A DNA stretch of 31,443 nucleotides from Bacteroidales bacterium UBA6346 (GCA_002438905.1 DJSA01000103.1:1-31443), one strand, 5' to 3'. Positions 1-8,983 are shown, counted from the stretch's first letter. The notes: generated from the sequence alone by a model not told the origin. Program-made: numbers and translations.

Positions 1-73
1 CAAATCTGATGCAACTTATTTTGTTCATGTTTCTTAATTTTCGAAATTGTTTTAAGCATTTTCTAAAAGACGA

Positions 74-81
74 CAAATTTA
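74..81 (-). promoter_or_regulatory. possible -7 box for a leftward gene beyond the left edge
   Basis: On the minus strand these bases read TAAATTTG, a match to the Bacteroidota -7 consensus TAnnTTTG. Minus-strand ATG codons at 59-57 and 28-26 both open frames that run to the window edge (19 and 9 codons), so a divergently transcribed gene may start here. Too little of it is visible to name it, and no clear -33 element is seen. Confidence 0.35.
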
Positions 82-89
82 ACTAAAAA

Positions 90-121
90 TTCGGGGATAT
101 TGGATTTTAGTTGTATTTTTG
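90..121 (+). promoter_or_regulatory. promoter of the phosphofructokinase gene
   Basis: TATTTTTG at 114-121 matches the Bacteroidota -7 consensus TAnnTTTG exactly. TTCG at 90-93 is a weak -33 element (consensus TTTG) at a 20-bp spacing. Transcription would start near 126, well upstream of either candidate start codon. Confidence 0.6.
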
Positions 122-209
122 CACCGCGAATTGCGAATACATGTGATCGCCTGTTCGTGGCGACAGTGTCATAGTGGTGGAGCAAAATGATATACAACAA
201 ATAAAGATT

Positions 210-1445
210 ATGAAAGATTCAATCATTATCCTCTGCGGCGGCGGTCCTGCCCCTGGAATGAACTCAGTTTCAATGAGTGTTGCAAAAACTTTCCTGTCAA
301 AGGGTTATAGGGTAATCGGACTTCACGGCGGTTACTCCGGACTTTTCTCAAAGAACGCCCGCACTGAGGACATCGACTTCGCGAAGGCTGACCGCTACTT
401 CAACCGCGGCGGTTCCTATCTTGAGATGAGCCGGTTCAAGCCGACCGACAAGGATTTCGAGGAGAACTTCAACCTCGACCTCTTCAAGGAGAACAACATC
501 AAACTTCTCGTGACAGTCGGTGGCGATGACACCGCTTCAACTGCAAATAGGATTTCCAAGTTCCTCGCCGCGAAGAACTACCACATCGCCAACATCCACT
601 GCCCGAAGACCATAGACAATGACCTTCCTCTTCCGAACAACACCCCGACTTTCGGCTACAACTCCGCCAAGAACGAGGGTGCACACATTGCGAGGACGGT
701 GTACGAAGACGCGCGCACGTCTGGTAACTGGCTCATCATCAGCGCAATGGGACGTACATGCGGAAGCCTTGCACTCGGTATCGGCGAGGCAACTCACTGC
801 CCGATGACCATCATCCCAGAGATGTTCAACCACACCGCGATGACTCTTGAGAAGATCATCAAGCTCTCAATCTCAGCTATCGTCAAGAGGAAGCTCCTCG
901 GAATCAACTATGGTACAATCATCGCTGCTGAGGGACTCTTCCACAATGAGGAAGTTGCAAAGGAGGCTGCGGCCGCTGGCATACACTTCACCTATGATGA
1001 GCACGGGCATCCGGAGTTGGGCAAAATCTCAAAGGCAGTTCTATTCAATGATCTGCTCGAAAAGGAGTTCAAGAAACTTGGTGTGAAGGTCAAGAGTCGT
1101 CCTGTTGAAATAGGTTATGACGTGCGTTGCCAGGATCCGGTCGCTTATGACCTTACCTATTGCACGGAACTCGCGATGGGCGTATATCAGCTCTTCAGCG
1201 AAGGCAAGACAGGCTGTATGGTCTATGTCGATGCTTTCGGAAACGTTTCTCCACTCTATCTTGCTGACCTTCAAGATCCGGAGACAGGCAAAATTCCGCC
1301 GAGAATCGTTGACATCAACGCAGGTACCGCACAGAACTACTACAAATATATCGCGCACTACATCACCCCGGAGGATTATGAGGCAGCCAAGGCTTACCTC
1401 CCGAATCCGGAGGAGTATGACTTCTGCAAAATCCTTAACTGGTAG
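210..1445 (+). CDS. pfp: 6-phosphofructokinase, pyrophosphate-dependent type
   Basis: Phosphorylates fructose 6-phosphate to fructose 1,6-bisphosphate in cytoplasmic glycolysis; the residues point to pyrophosphate rather than ATP as donor. Counting from the ATG at 210 (411 aa), the phosphate-binding loop GGGPAPGMNS is at about 10-19, GGDD at 104-107, PKTIDNDLP at 132-140 with the catalytic Asp in TIDND, and MGRTCG at 180-185. The second Asp of GGDD and the Lys of PKTIDND are the positions that separate PPi-using enzymes from ATP-using ones (GGDGS, PGTIDND). A GTG 12 codons upstream (174) is in frame, but the internal ATG leads straight into the first beta strand of the fold and is preferred. 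A strong terminator follows, so it is probably monocistronic. PPi use is inferred from family residues. Confidence 0.93.
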   Translation: MKDSIIILCGGGPAPGMNSVSMSVAKTFLSKGYRVIGLHGGYSGLFSKNARTEDIDFAKADRYFNRGGSYLEMSRFKPTDKDFEENFNLDLFKENNIKLLVTVGGDDTASTANRISKFLAAKNYHIANIHCPKTIDNDLPLPNNTPTFGYNSAKNEGAHIARTVYEDARTSGNWLIISAMGRTCGSLALGIGEATHCPMTIIPEMFNHTAMTLEKIIKLSISAIVKRKLLGINYGTIIAAEGLFHNEEVAKEAAAAGIHFTYDEHGHPELGKISKAVLFNDLLEKEFKKLGVKVKSRPVEIGYDVRCQDPVAYDLTYCTELAMGVYQLFSEGKTGCMVYVDAFGNVSPLYLADLQDPETGKIPPRIVDINAGTAQNYYKYIAHYITPEDYEAAKAYLPNPEEYDFCKILNW

Positions 1446-1501
1446 GCGGGGCTTCATCCCCTCCCTCTCAGCTGTTTTTAGCTGAAATGATTGATAAATT
1501 G

Positions 1502-1538
1502 GAGTGTCCGAAGATTTCGGGCACTCATTTTGTTTTTA
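1502..1538 (+). terminator. rho-independent terminator after phosphofructokinase
   Basis: An 11-bp stem (1502-1512 with 1516-1526, one G-T wobble) encloses a 3-nt loop and is followed by a T-rich tract (ATTTTGTTTTTA from 1527). It lies between the phosphofructokinase stop and the amylase start. It also falls inside the upstream extension of the amylase frame, which argues against that extension being coding. Confidence 0.75.
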
Positions 1539-1557
1539 TGTCGCGCCGGTATTTTGG
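1529..1557 (+). promoter_or_regulatory. possible promoter of the amylase gene
   Basis: TTTG at 1529-1532 and TATTTTGG at 1550-1557 (one mismatch to TAnnTTTG) are 17 bp apart, directly after the terminator and about 87 nt before the amylase ATG. This is a weak match. Confidence 0.3.
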
Positions 1558-1643
1558 TTGTTTCTGTATCGCGGTGGAAGCGGGAGCGTCCTGTGCGAGC
1601 CGAACAATTGGAATTTTCTTACGTCAGAAAGAAATATAAAACG

Positions 1644-3446
1644 ATGGGTAAGACACTTATATATCAGATGCTTCCACGTCTGTGGGGTAATATGGACGAA
1701 CATCCGGCAAAGTACGGAAATTACGAGGAGAACGGGTCGGGTAAATTCGCTGACATTGACGAGGATACACTCGCTTATCTCAAATGGTGCGGCTACACGC
1801 ACGTCTGGCTTACAGGGGTAATTCGCCACTCATGCAGCGACCCCACGGCAATGGGCGGTCTCTCCGAGGGAAACGGCGGCCATGTCTCCAACGGACAGTT
1901 CGTCAAGGGCTTGGCTGGTTCTCCGTATGCCATTCAGGACTACTACGACGTCAATCCCTATCTCGCGGACAATCCCTCCGCGAGGCTTCATGAGTTTGAC
2001 GAGCTGGTCGGAAGGATTCATGCGGCGGGGCTGAAGGTGCTGATTGACTTCGTGCCGAATCATGTCGCGAGGGACTATGGGGTCGGCGTCGATAAGTCCA
2101 TAGAGGGTCGTCCGTCTGACAAAATGTCACTCGGCGCAACGGATGACAAGTCCGTCCATTGGAAAGCCGAAAATGATTTCTTCTACTATCCAGGGCAGCG
2201 CCTGAGACTGCCTAACGAAAACCTGTGGAAAGCGGCCGGGAAGCTCCTCTATGAGGAGTTTCCGGCGCGTGCCTGCGGAAATGCCTACACGGCGTCTCCG
2301 AGCCTGAACGACTGGTATGAGACGGTGAAGATAAACTACTGCGATTACCACACCGCAACTTGGGACAAGATGCTTCACATACTTCGTTATTGGACGGCTA
2401 TGGGCGTGGATGGCTTCAGATGCGACATGGTGGAACTTGTGCCCCCGGCATTCTTCAAATGGGCAATTGCCGAAATCAAAAAGGAGAGTCCAGCGACTCT
2501 ATTCGTGGCTGAAGTCTATCAGAAACAGTTGTATAACAAGTATGTGCGCGAAGTTGGTTTTGACCTTCTCTATGACAAATCCGGGCTTTATGATGCTCTT
2601 GCAGACATTGTTAGGTGCGATGACAGCGTGCAGCCTTACGTTGATACATGGCAGTCAGCCACCCGCATCACGACCTCTTGGCAGAATTTGGGTGATCTCC
2701 AACTCTATATGCTGAATTTCCTTGAGAATCACGATGAGCAGCGTTTTGCATCGGACTTCTTTGGGAAGAGGGCGGAACACTGTTATCCTGCTCTTGCTGT
2801 GAGTCTGATGATGAATCTGACTCCGTTCATGACCTATTTCGGAGAGGAAGTGGGGGAGAGAGGAATGGACGCCGAGGGCTTCAGCGGGCTTGACGGCCGT
2901 ACTTCCATCTTTGACTGGTGGTCGACACGGCAGCTTCGCGGACTCCGGAAACTTACGCGAAACGGCAATTATCTCACTGCCGCAGAGTTGCTTGCAGACT
3001 CCGCTGATAAGGATGGAAGACCATTGTTGAGAAAGCGCGTCAAGAATGCTTTGAAGATGAAGAATCTTATGAAAAACACGGGGCTTACAGCGTCTGAACT
3101 CAAGTTTTTCGTCAAGTTTACAAGCATGCTCCGTTTCGCTACAAACGACAACGCTATCTCGAAAGGAGTAACCTACGACCTCTGCTACTGCAATTACAAT
3201 TCGCGTGGCTTCGACAAGGACAGGCATTTCGCGTTCTTGAGGGATGACTCTGACGATACCTACCTTATCGTGTCAAACTTTTCATCACGTCCCGCCCAGA
3301 TGGAACTGACGATTCCTCAACACGCTTTCGAATGGCTCGAACTGCACCAGACACCGGGCTGCAACGCGCAGACTCCCATTAGTGTCAGTGTTCCGGCTTA
3401 CGATGTGGTGATAATGCGCCTGTCTTCATCCATCCAGGCCTCGTGA
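1644..3446 (+). CDS. cytoplasmic alpha-amylase family glycosidase (GH13)
   Basis: Retaining alpha-glucan hydrolase or transglycosylase of family GH13, 600 aa from the ATG at 1644. All four classical conserved regions are visible: DFVPNH at 135-140, GFRCD at 257-261 (nucleophile D261), VAEVY with acid/base E290, and ENHDEQ around 361-366 (transition-state stabiliser D364). The N-terminus, with YQMLPRLWGN at 7-16, matches a Bacteroidota amylase family I recognise. No signal peptide is seen, so it should act inside the cell on glycogen or imported maltodextrins. The frame is open back to 1491, but that stretch contains the preceding terminator and unrelated-looking residues. No SusC/SusD genes are nearby, so this is not a polysaccharide utilisation locus. 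Placement after phosphofructokinase fits glucan breakdown feeding glycolysis. Exact substrate is unknown. Confidence 0.92.
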   Translation: MGKTLIYQMLPRLWGNMDEHPAKYGNYEENGSGKFADIDEDTLAYLKWCGYTHVWLTGVIRHSCSDPTAMGGLSEGNGGHVSNGQFVKGLAGSPYAIQDYYDVNPYLADNPSARLHEFDELVGRIHAAGLKVLIDFVPNHVARDYGVGVDKSIEGRPSDKMSLGATDDKSVHWKAENDFFYYPGQRLRLPNENLWKAAGKLLYEEFPARACGNAYTASPSLNDWYETVKINYCDYHTATWDKMLHILRYWTAMGVDGFRCDMVELVPPAFFKWAIAEIKKESPATLFVAEVYQKQLYNKYVREVGFDLLYDKSGLYDALADIVRCDDSVQPYVDTWQSATRITTSWQNLGDLQLYMLNFLENHDEQRFASDFFGKRAEHCYPALAVSLMMNLTPFMTYFGEEVGERGMDAEGFSGLDGRTSIFDWWSTRQLRGLRKLTRNGNYLTAAELLADSADKDGRPLLRKRVKNALKMKNLMKNTGLTASELKFFVKFTSMLRFATNDNAISKGVTYDLCYCNYNSRGFDKDRHFAFLRDDSDDTYLIVSNFSSRPAQMELTIPQHAFEWLELHQTPGCNAQTPISVSVPAYDVVIMRLSSSIQAS

Positions 3447-3455
3447 GAGCATGCT

Positions 3456-4334
3456 CTACTTGGAGAGCGCATCGGACACAGCAGATGCATAGGTATGCGA
3501 CATCGGTATCACGGGGACCTTGTCGTTGTCGACGATTATATAGGTGGCCTTCCCGTCATTCTGCATCATCCTAATGCGGCGGGTGTTCACCATGTACGAG
3601 CGCTGGCATCTGACTATGGGAGAACCGGAAAGTCGCGTCTCCAATGAACCGATGGGTATCCTCATCATATAGGATTCCAAATTTCCCCCTTTTTCATAGT
3701 ACAGATTAACGTAGTTCCCCTCTGATTTTATATATAGGATTGAATCCACATCTATAGAGAATCTCAGGACGCCGAAATCATCCACAAAGTTTATCATCCT
3801 ATCCTTCAGTGTCCTGCGCACATTGTTGCGTGCCGATGTTTCAGCATCTGAATCCTGTGATTTTTCCGAGATGGACTGATAGTGATCGGCCAAAAGGAAG
3901 ATGACAGAATAGGGGATAAGGAGTATGAGTGCGACACATGGAATAGCCTTGATTATCAAGACCTTGGCCGAGCCGTAGTTGCCGAGTGAAAAAAAGAGCG
4001 TAAAGACGACATAGAGTAGTGCGATTGCCAGGAACTCGGCAAGTGACCAAAGAATGAACTGCCACAGTTTGACAGCGCGGGTGCGGCAGAAACCGATGAA
4101 CATCGACTTGCTCACGAGCAGCACAATCACGGACAACAGAAAGAAAAGAATTGTCAGTCCCGCCAGCTTCAGCGTGGCCAACGAAAACCACGCAGAAGAC
4201 GAGAACGGCTGATAGAGCAGCATAAACACTGCGGAAAAGGCAAGCGTATAGAAAACTGAAGTGTATGGAAAATCACCAGTTCTCAGTTTTCGCGGAATGC
4301 CCCGTCTCAACTTTTTGACAATGTGTATATCCAT
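3456..4334 (-). CDS. membrane-anchored LytTR-family transcriptional regulator
   Basis: 292 aa. Four hydrophobic segments lie at about 27-45, 54-75, 91-115 and 127-149. A polar linker follows, then a C-terminal LytTR DNA-binding domain at about 185-287, with YIKSEGNYVNLYY at 201-213 and VRCQRSYMVN at 241-250 typical of it. There is no response-regulator receiver domain, so this is a one-component, membrane-bound regulator whose signal probably enters through the membrane part. The start at 4334 (MDIHIVKK) is preferred over an in-frame start at 4385 because a consensus -7 box at 4393-4400 would put the transcript start near 4386. It converges on the amylase with only 9 nt between the stops. It is divergent from the SDR/ALDH genes, which makes them its most likely targets (inference). 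Confidence 0.88.
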   Translation of the reverse strand: MDIHIVKKLRRGIPRKLRTGDFPYTSVFYTLAFSAVFMLLYQPFSSSAWFSLATLKLAGLTILFFLLSVIVLLVSKSMFIGFCRTRAVKLWQFILWSLAEFLAIALLYVVFTLFFSLGNYGSAKVLIIKAIPCVALILLIPYSVIFLLADHYQSISEKSQDSDAETSARNNVRRTLKDRMINFVDDFGVLRFSIDVDSILYIKSEGNYVNLYYEKGGNLESYMMRIPIGSLETRLSGSPIVRCQRSYMVNTRRIRMMQNDGKATYIIVDNDKVPVIPMSHTYASAVSDALSK

Positions 4335-4392
4335 AATTGTTTCTGAACTTTCGCCCTGCAGTTTGCTGTCTGGGCAATCACACAAAACGCGG

Positions 4393-4400
4393 CAAATTTA
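4393..4400 (-). promoter_or_regulatory. -7 box of the LytTR regulator gene
   Basis: Reads TAAATTTG on the minus strand, an exact TAnnTTTG match, 59 nt before the proposed start codon. No good -33 element at the usual spacing is seen. Confidence 0.5.
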
Positions 4401-4510
4401 AACAAAATAACCGACAAACGAGAAAGCGCGATATTGCATATTTCGTCACAAATAAGCATAGGTTTATCCCAAATATATCCTTCATTTACGCTGAATGCCT
4501 GTCGATGAAT

Positions 4511-4518
4511 TATTTTTG
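4511..4518 (+). promoter_or_regulatory. -7 box of the SDR/ALDH operon
   Basis: TATTTTTG matches TAnnTTTG exactly, 52 nt before the SDR start codon. A weak -33-like TTTA sits at 4485-4488 (22-bp spacing). Upstream, GCATA occurs twice in direct orientation at 4436-4440 and 4456-4460, 20 bp apart, the kind of two-turn spacing used by LytTR dimers; the motif is short and the link is speculative. Confidence 0.5.
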
Positions 4519-4569
4519 CCGGAAGAACGAACATAGATAAATGCGAGAAAAATTAAAACATTTTATGTT

Positions 4570-5424
4570 ATGTCAGAATTCAAGAACAAAAATGTGCTGA
4601 TCACAGGGGGCGCGTCCGGAATCGGGAAAATAATGGGAAGAATTGCCTTGGAAAAGGGCGCGGCCAATCTCATTATCTGGGACATGAATCCGGACGGGAT
4701 GGAGTCTGCAAAAGTGGAACTTTCAAAGATAGGAAATGTCCGTTGCTATAGGGTTAATGTTTCGGATGAAAAGGAGATCACACTGGCGTATGAGAAGGTA
4801 AAAGAAGAAGTCGGATATGTGGATATTCTCATCAATAATGCGGGAGTGGTCCGTGGCAACAGCACTTTCGACAGGCAGATGGTCTCGGACATAAGGCTCA
4901 CTATGGATGTGAACGCGACTGCCCCGATGCTTGTCGCCCTGGAGGTGCTGCCGGACATGATGCTGCGAAACAGCGGCCACATCTGTAACATCGCTTCCGC
5001 CGCAGGCATGCTGGGTGTTCCGAAACTTTCTGTCTACTGCGCAAGCAAATGGGCTGTAGTCGGCTGGACTGAATCGCTCAGGATAGAACTGAAGCAGGCA
5101 CACAGCAATGTGAAAGTCACCTGCATCGCTCCGTACTTCATAAATACGGGAATGTTCGATGGCGTGGATTCAAAGGTTTTTAACATCCTTGAGCCGGAGC
5201 CTACCGCAAAGAAAATCATTGATGCCATACGTCATGACAAGGATTTCAAAGGGCTGCCTTTCCCGGCACATTTCATACGTTTATGGCAGGGGGTGTTGCC
5301 TAACGTTCTGTTTGACTGGATTTTCGGCAAAATATTTGGTGTGTATTCAGTTATGGATCATTTTACCGGACGCAGGAAGAGTCCGGTAAAGTGTGCTGTC
5401 GTGCAGAATAGGCGGACTGCATAA
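4570..5424 (+). CDS. short-chain dehydrogenase/reductase, possibly lipid alcohol/ketone oxidoreductase
   Basis: NAD(P)-dependent classical SDR, 284 aa. The cofactor loop TGGASGIG is at 12-19, NNAG at 89-92, and the catalytic set N115, S143, Y156, K160 (YCASK) is complete. D38 after the second beta strand suggests a preference for NAD(H). The C-terminal part (about 231-266) is aromatic and hydrophobic and ends in VMDHFTGR, which resembles the retinol dehydrogenase/17-beta-HSD11-like branch (SDR16C). Those enzymes act on hydrophobic alcohols at membranes. The aldehyde dehydrogenase follows after 18 nt, so the two could run consecutive alcohol-to-aldehyde-to-acid steps. The substrate is not deducible from sequence. 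Expression is likely from the -7 box at 4511, perhaps under the divergent LytTR regulator. Confidence 0.87.
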   Translation: MSEFKNKNVLITGGASGIGKIMGRIALEKGAANLIIWDMNPDGMESAKVELSKIGNVRCYRVNVSDEKEITLAYEKVKEEVGYVDILINNAGVVRGNSTFDRQMVSDIRLTMDVNATAPMLVALEVLPDMMLRNSGHICNIASAAGMLGVPKLSVYCASKWAVVGWTESLRIELKQAHSNVKVTCIAPYFINTGMFDGVDSKVFNILEPEPTAKKIIDAIRHDKDFKGLPFPAHFIRLWQGVLPNVLFDWIFGKIFGVYSVMDHFTGRRKSPVKCAVVQNRRTA

Positions 5425-5442
5425 TATCCTGCCTTGAAAGAT

Positions 5443-6819
5443 ATGGAAATGGAAAATACATCAAAAGAGAGGGTCCTTGCATTGCGCGAGGTGCAGACAA
5501 GGGCGTTAGCCGCAGGAAAAACACTCGATATCGGTGGCAGAAAAAGAAATCTTAAGGCACTGCGGACGGCTGTTCTTAAATGGGAACAGGAACTTGCAGT
5601 TGCCCTTTGGAAAGATTTGCACAAATCTTATGAGGAGGCGTACCTCACGGAAATCAGCATTGTGCTGAGCGAAATTGACAACCACTTGCACAATATTGGC
5701 AAATGGACCGCCCCGCATCGGGTATGTACAACGCTGAAGATGTTCCCCTCCAGAAGTTCCGTTATTTCCGAGCCTTTGGGCAATTCGCTGATAATAGCGC
5801 CATGGAACTATCCTGTTCAGTTGCTACTGAACCCTCTTGTCGGAGCCCTTTCAGCGGGCTGCACGGCAGTTCTGAAACCATCGCCTTACGTCCCTGCCGT
5901 TTCTACAGTCATAGGGGAAATGATTGCCGAGACTTTTCCGGAGGAGATCGTGGCTGTTGTGCAGGGAAACAGGGAAGTGAATCGCCTTCTGTTGGACTTG
6001 AAATGGGATCTTATATTCTTTACCGGAAGTCCGGCTCTGGGGAAGATGGTGATGGAAGCGGCGTCCAGAAATCTGACACCGGTAGTGCTCGAACTCGGAG
6101 GCAAAAGCCCTTGTATTGTAGACAAGGACGCGGACATTGAAGTCGCCACAAGGCGCATTGCCTGGGGCAAGTCCCTGAATGCCGGGCAGACATGCATCGC
6201 CCCTGATTATCTTATGATACACGAAGACGTCAAGGCACGCTTCCTTCCTGCTCTTGAAAGGGAATTCCGAAGACTGCTCGGTGAAAATCCTAAGGAAAGC
6301 CGGCATTTTGTCCGCATAGTAAACGACCGAGCCTTCGAGAGACTCAACGGGTACCTTTCTTGCGGGAAGATAATCTTCGGTGGACATACGGATGCCGGTG
6401 AACGCTATTTTGAACCTACGGTCTTGGACGATGTCGATCCTCATTCACCTGTGATGGAGGAAGAAATCTTCGGCCCTATATTCCCAATTATCACATTCCG
6501 TACGACTGATGAGGCCCTGCATTTCATCAACAGCCGTCCGAAGCCTCTTGCCCTCTACTATTTCGGAAAAAACGGAGATCAAATACTTCGTCACACATCC
6601 TCAGGCGGAGCCTGCATCAATGACACTATAATGCATATCGCAAACGAAAATCTTCCGTTCGGAGGCGTTGGAAATTCCGGAATGTCAAGTTATCACGGAA
6701 AGAGAAGTTTCGATGCGTTCACCCATTACCGGGCAGTCGTGAATACCCCTACTTGGATCGACATGCCATTCAGGTATATGCCGTACAAACTCTTCGGGCT
6801 TGTAAAGAAGTTGCTTTGA
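5443..6819 (+). CDS. aldehyde dehydrogenase, class 3 type
   Basis: NAD(P)-dependent oxidation of an aldehyde to the carboxylic acid. 458 aa from the ATG at 5443; a TTG at 5434 and an ATG at 5449 are alternatives. PWNYP with N122, the FTGS turn at 193-196, the general base E217 in LELGGKSP and the nucleophile C251 in GQTC are all present, so it should be active. Length and motif spacing fit the ALDH3 group, which includes fatty and aromatic aldehyde dehydrogenases. The C-terminus is hydrophobic and basic (RYMPYKLFGLVKKLL), consistent with peripheral membrane contact. It is coupled to the SDR upstream. A long-chain aldehyde substrate is inference from the family and the partner. Confidence 0.92.
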   Translation: MEMENTSKERVLALREVQTRALAAGKTLDIGGRKRNLKALRTAVLKWEQELAVALWKDLHKSYEEAYLTEISIVLSEIDNHLHNIGKWTAPHRVCTTLKMFPSRSSVISEPLGNSLIIAPWNYPVQLLLNPLVGALSAGCTAVLKPSPYVPAVSTVIGEMIAETFPEEIVAVVQGNREVNRLLLDLKWDLIFFTGSPALGKMVMEAASRNLTPVVLELGGKSPCIVDKDADIEVATRRIAWGKSLNAGQTCIAPDYLMIHEDVKARFLPALEREFRRLLGENPKESRHFVRIVNDRAFERLNGYLSCGKIIFGGHTDAGERYFEPTVLDDVDPHSPVMEEEIFGPIFPIITFRTTDEALHFINSRPKPLALYYFGKNGDQILRHTSSGGACINDTIMHIANENLPFGGVGNSGMSSYHGKRSFDAFTHYRAVVNTPTWIDMPFRYMPYKLFGLVKKLL

Positions 6820-6854
6820 CGTTTTTCCTAGCGTGCATTCCGTACAAGCCCGAA
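6793..6854. repeat. 12-bp perfect inverted repeat between convergent genes
   Basis: TTCGGGCTTGTA at 6793-6804, inside the 3' end of the aldehyde dehydrogenase, is the exact reverse complement of 6843-6854, just after the broken metalloprotease gene's end. The 38-nt loop is long. CCGTACAA is also repeated directly at 6781 and 6840. It may help terminate transcription from both sides, or be a small duplication scar. Confidence 0.35.
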
Positions 6855-6859
6855 TTGGC

Positions 6860-8972
6860 TTATCTGTCGTGACATGTATCAACAGCCTCTTCGATCTGTC
6901 GGAGAAGTTCACAGTAGTGGCTCTCATACTCATTTTCCGGTGTTTGCCGGCGAAAATCGCAAAGCTTTTTCTTCAACGTTAGAAGCTCGCCATAGAACAG
7001 TTCCTGTGAATTGTTGATGGCTTTCAAGTTCAGTCTGGATTGCCAATTATATCCGGCCCTACCAAAACCGCTGTCTTCGCTGTCGTGATCGTGACATCCG
7101 CAGACGGGGGTGTCTTGGTGCAGAACTGCCTCATTTTCGTTGAGCAGTGTCTGTTTTGTCGTGCTCACTCTCTTTTCGGCACCAGAAATCAGGGTGGCTA
7201 CGTAGACTTTCTGCAGAGTCATCTCGGCCTTGGACAGCTTTCTCAACCTCCATCCGAAAAGTTCTTTCCTAATGTCCTTGAGCCAGTTGGCCAGAGTGTA
7301 GGCATCCTCTTCTGAGGCAATGTGGGATGACAGAATCACATTGTTGTAGGTGGAAAAGAGTAGTATTGTTTGACCAGCTGCTCATAGCGGTACTGCCTCA
7401 AAGTTCCATCCTTGTCATTCCCATCGTTCATCCATTCATTGAAGTGAGCTAGGATATATTTAAGATTGTCAATGCCATAGCGTGACGCCTTCATCGGATC
7501 GTCTCCCAAATCCTCTTCAAGCGCACTCGGGTCATAGCGGGCTGACATCTGCTGTCTGCCGTAGCGGAATGAAGGATCGCCAGATTTCTCGTCAATCCAA
7601 TTTTCTATGATTGCAGCATCTTCCTTCGCAGTAGCAGTATCTGGAAGCGGGCAGTAAGCGTATTTCACGAGAAAGCGGTCGTATTCTCCAAGATAAGGAG
7701 GCGTAAGTTTCACACCACTATCTTCCGGCTGTGCGACATAATTGAAGCGGGCATAATCCATTATCGATGGTGTTGTCCCATGCTTCTGCGTAAAAGTGAC
7801 GCTACGCAGCGAGTCTGTGGGAAATGCGGCAGAGACTGCCATATTGTGCATGAACCCGAGGCAGTGTCCCATCTCGTGGGCAACGATGTATTCCATGGTT
7901 TCATCAAGCACATCTTCAGGCATGCGCCTGCCCCTCACCCGCGGATCGACCTGCGAAGTCTGGCAGAAGCGCCACCCGTTTGCGAGCTTTACGACATCGT
8001 TGTAGACCAGAATGGCCTCAGGAAAAGCATCGTCCATATAGAACACAATATGTTTCTTTGGCTCAACCATTTCTCCACGTTTCCATGCTGCTGTGTCGGA
8101 TGGCTGCACGTCCCAGCGGTGGATCACTGAATAGACTCCTATATTATCCTCGTCATTATTCAGATCGCGATGGTTGGAGAGAAAAATTCCTAGCCTGGAA
8201 TCGGCTATGCGCGGACGCACCCTACGTTCGGGCAGAAGTAGAATGCTCCTTGTCGTGCGTATGGTGTAGGGCTCATCTTTACGGATTACGGCTAACCCGA
8301 GAATGTCGGAATTGATAGTGTATGTGTAGCGTGAAACTATGCTAACATTATCGCTGAACGCCTTGACGCCTTCGATAAGAGGGGAATTCTTTTTCAGGGT
8401 ATATTTCGTTGTGACAAGGTTGGATGTCCCAGACTTAACCGGACCGAGTTTTGCGTTGTCACCGCTGAAAAACGCTCCTGCCTCAAAAACTAGGGAAGTC
8501 CCATCTGGGCTCTCGCAGAAAAGGCTGAAAGTTTCGAGAACGGTGTCAAGGGAATTCCTCGCCACAGCTTTGGATTCTGCCGAACTGGCCGCGTCAAAAT
8601 CTGGGCGCGGACTTATCTCGCATAGGTATATGGTTGTGCTGTCCGCGCGTTCGAACCTCACATGGAGTGGTTTCACTGGCTTGTATCCGACAGAGAGAAT
8701 CTCGGGGTTGCTCACCGCAGTGACCATTGATGCAATAAGCATTCGCTTACCGAAATTTTCCTTTGGAAGTTCGATGTAGAGCTTTTGCCGCAGTGGTGCA
8801 GTTTCATGAAGCCGCCCTCGCATCCGGCGGTCACGCAGGACTTGTCATTACGGAAGGTCTTCTCGTAAAGTCCTTTTCTGTCTTTCGTCGAACTGCTGTC
8901 CGATTTTTCCGTTCTGTTTTCATCCTTCACGCGCACTGCACCAAGTGGATATCGGTTATAAATTGCAAACAT
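6860..8972 (-). pseudogene. broken zinc-dependent metalloprotease (DUF5118/DUF5117/DUF4953 type)
   Basis: Three minus-strand frames together spell one zinc metalloprotease family common in Bacteroidota. From 8972 the first frame gives the start of the domain (YEKTFRNDKS, then GFMKLHHCG). At the A run on the minus strand (plus 8783-8786) the homology moves to another frame (KLYIELPKENFGKRM), as if one A had been lost. The second frame carries the zinc site HEMGHCLGFMH at 7846-7878 and ends at 7336. Homology then resumes in a third frame from about 7365 (FSTYNN, DAYTLANWLKDIRKELFG) to the stop at 6860. The joint near 7355-7366 seems to lack roughly 80-100 residues that family members carry there, so a deletion is likely besides the frame change. 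No signal peptide precedes the first frame, although the family is normally exported. It starts 11 nt after the TrmH gene. A sequencing error could explain one shift but not all the defects. Confidence 0.8.
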
Positions 8973-8983
8973 TTGATTGAACT

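Noticed and set aside
1491..1643. Upstream 51-codon extension of the amylase frame
   Set aside because: It contains the strong terminator at 1502-1538 and shows no family similarity; the conserved protein starts at the ATG at 1644.
2655..3227. 190-aa minus-strand open frame inside the amylase gene
   Set aside because: It is a shadow of a well-conserved coding frame on the plus strand, without recognisable motifs.
1644..3446. Polysaccharide utilisation locus around the amylase
   Set aside because: No SusC, SusD or other exported glycan-binding genes are adjacent, and the amylase lacks a signal peptide.
5851..6444. 197-aa minus-strand open frame inside the aldehyde dehydrogenase gene
   Set aside because: It lies opposite intact catalytic motifs of the real gene and looks like a shadow frame.
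8783..8789. Programmed -1 frameshifting in the metalloprotease gene
   Set aside because: The site (GGC AAA AGC on the minus strand) does not form an X XXY YYZ slippery heptamer, and the gene has further defects, so mutation is more likely.
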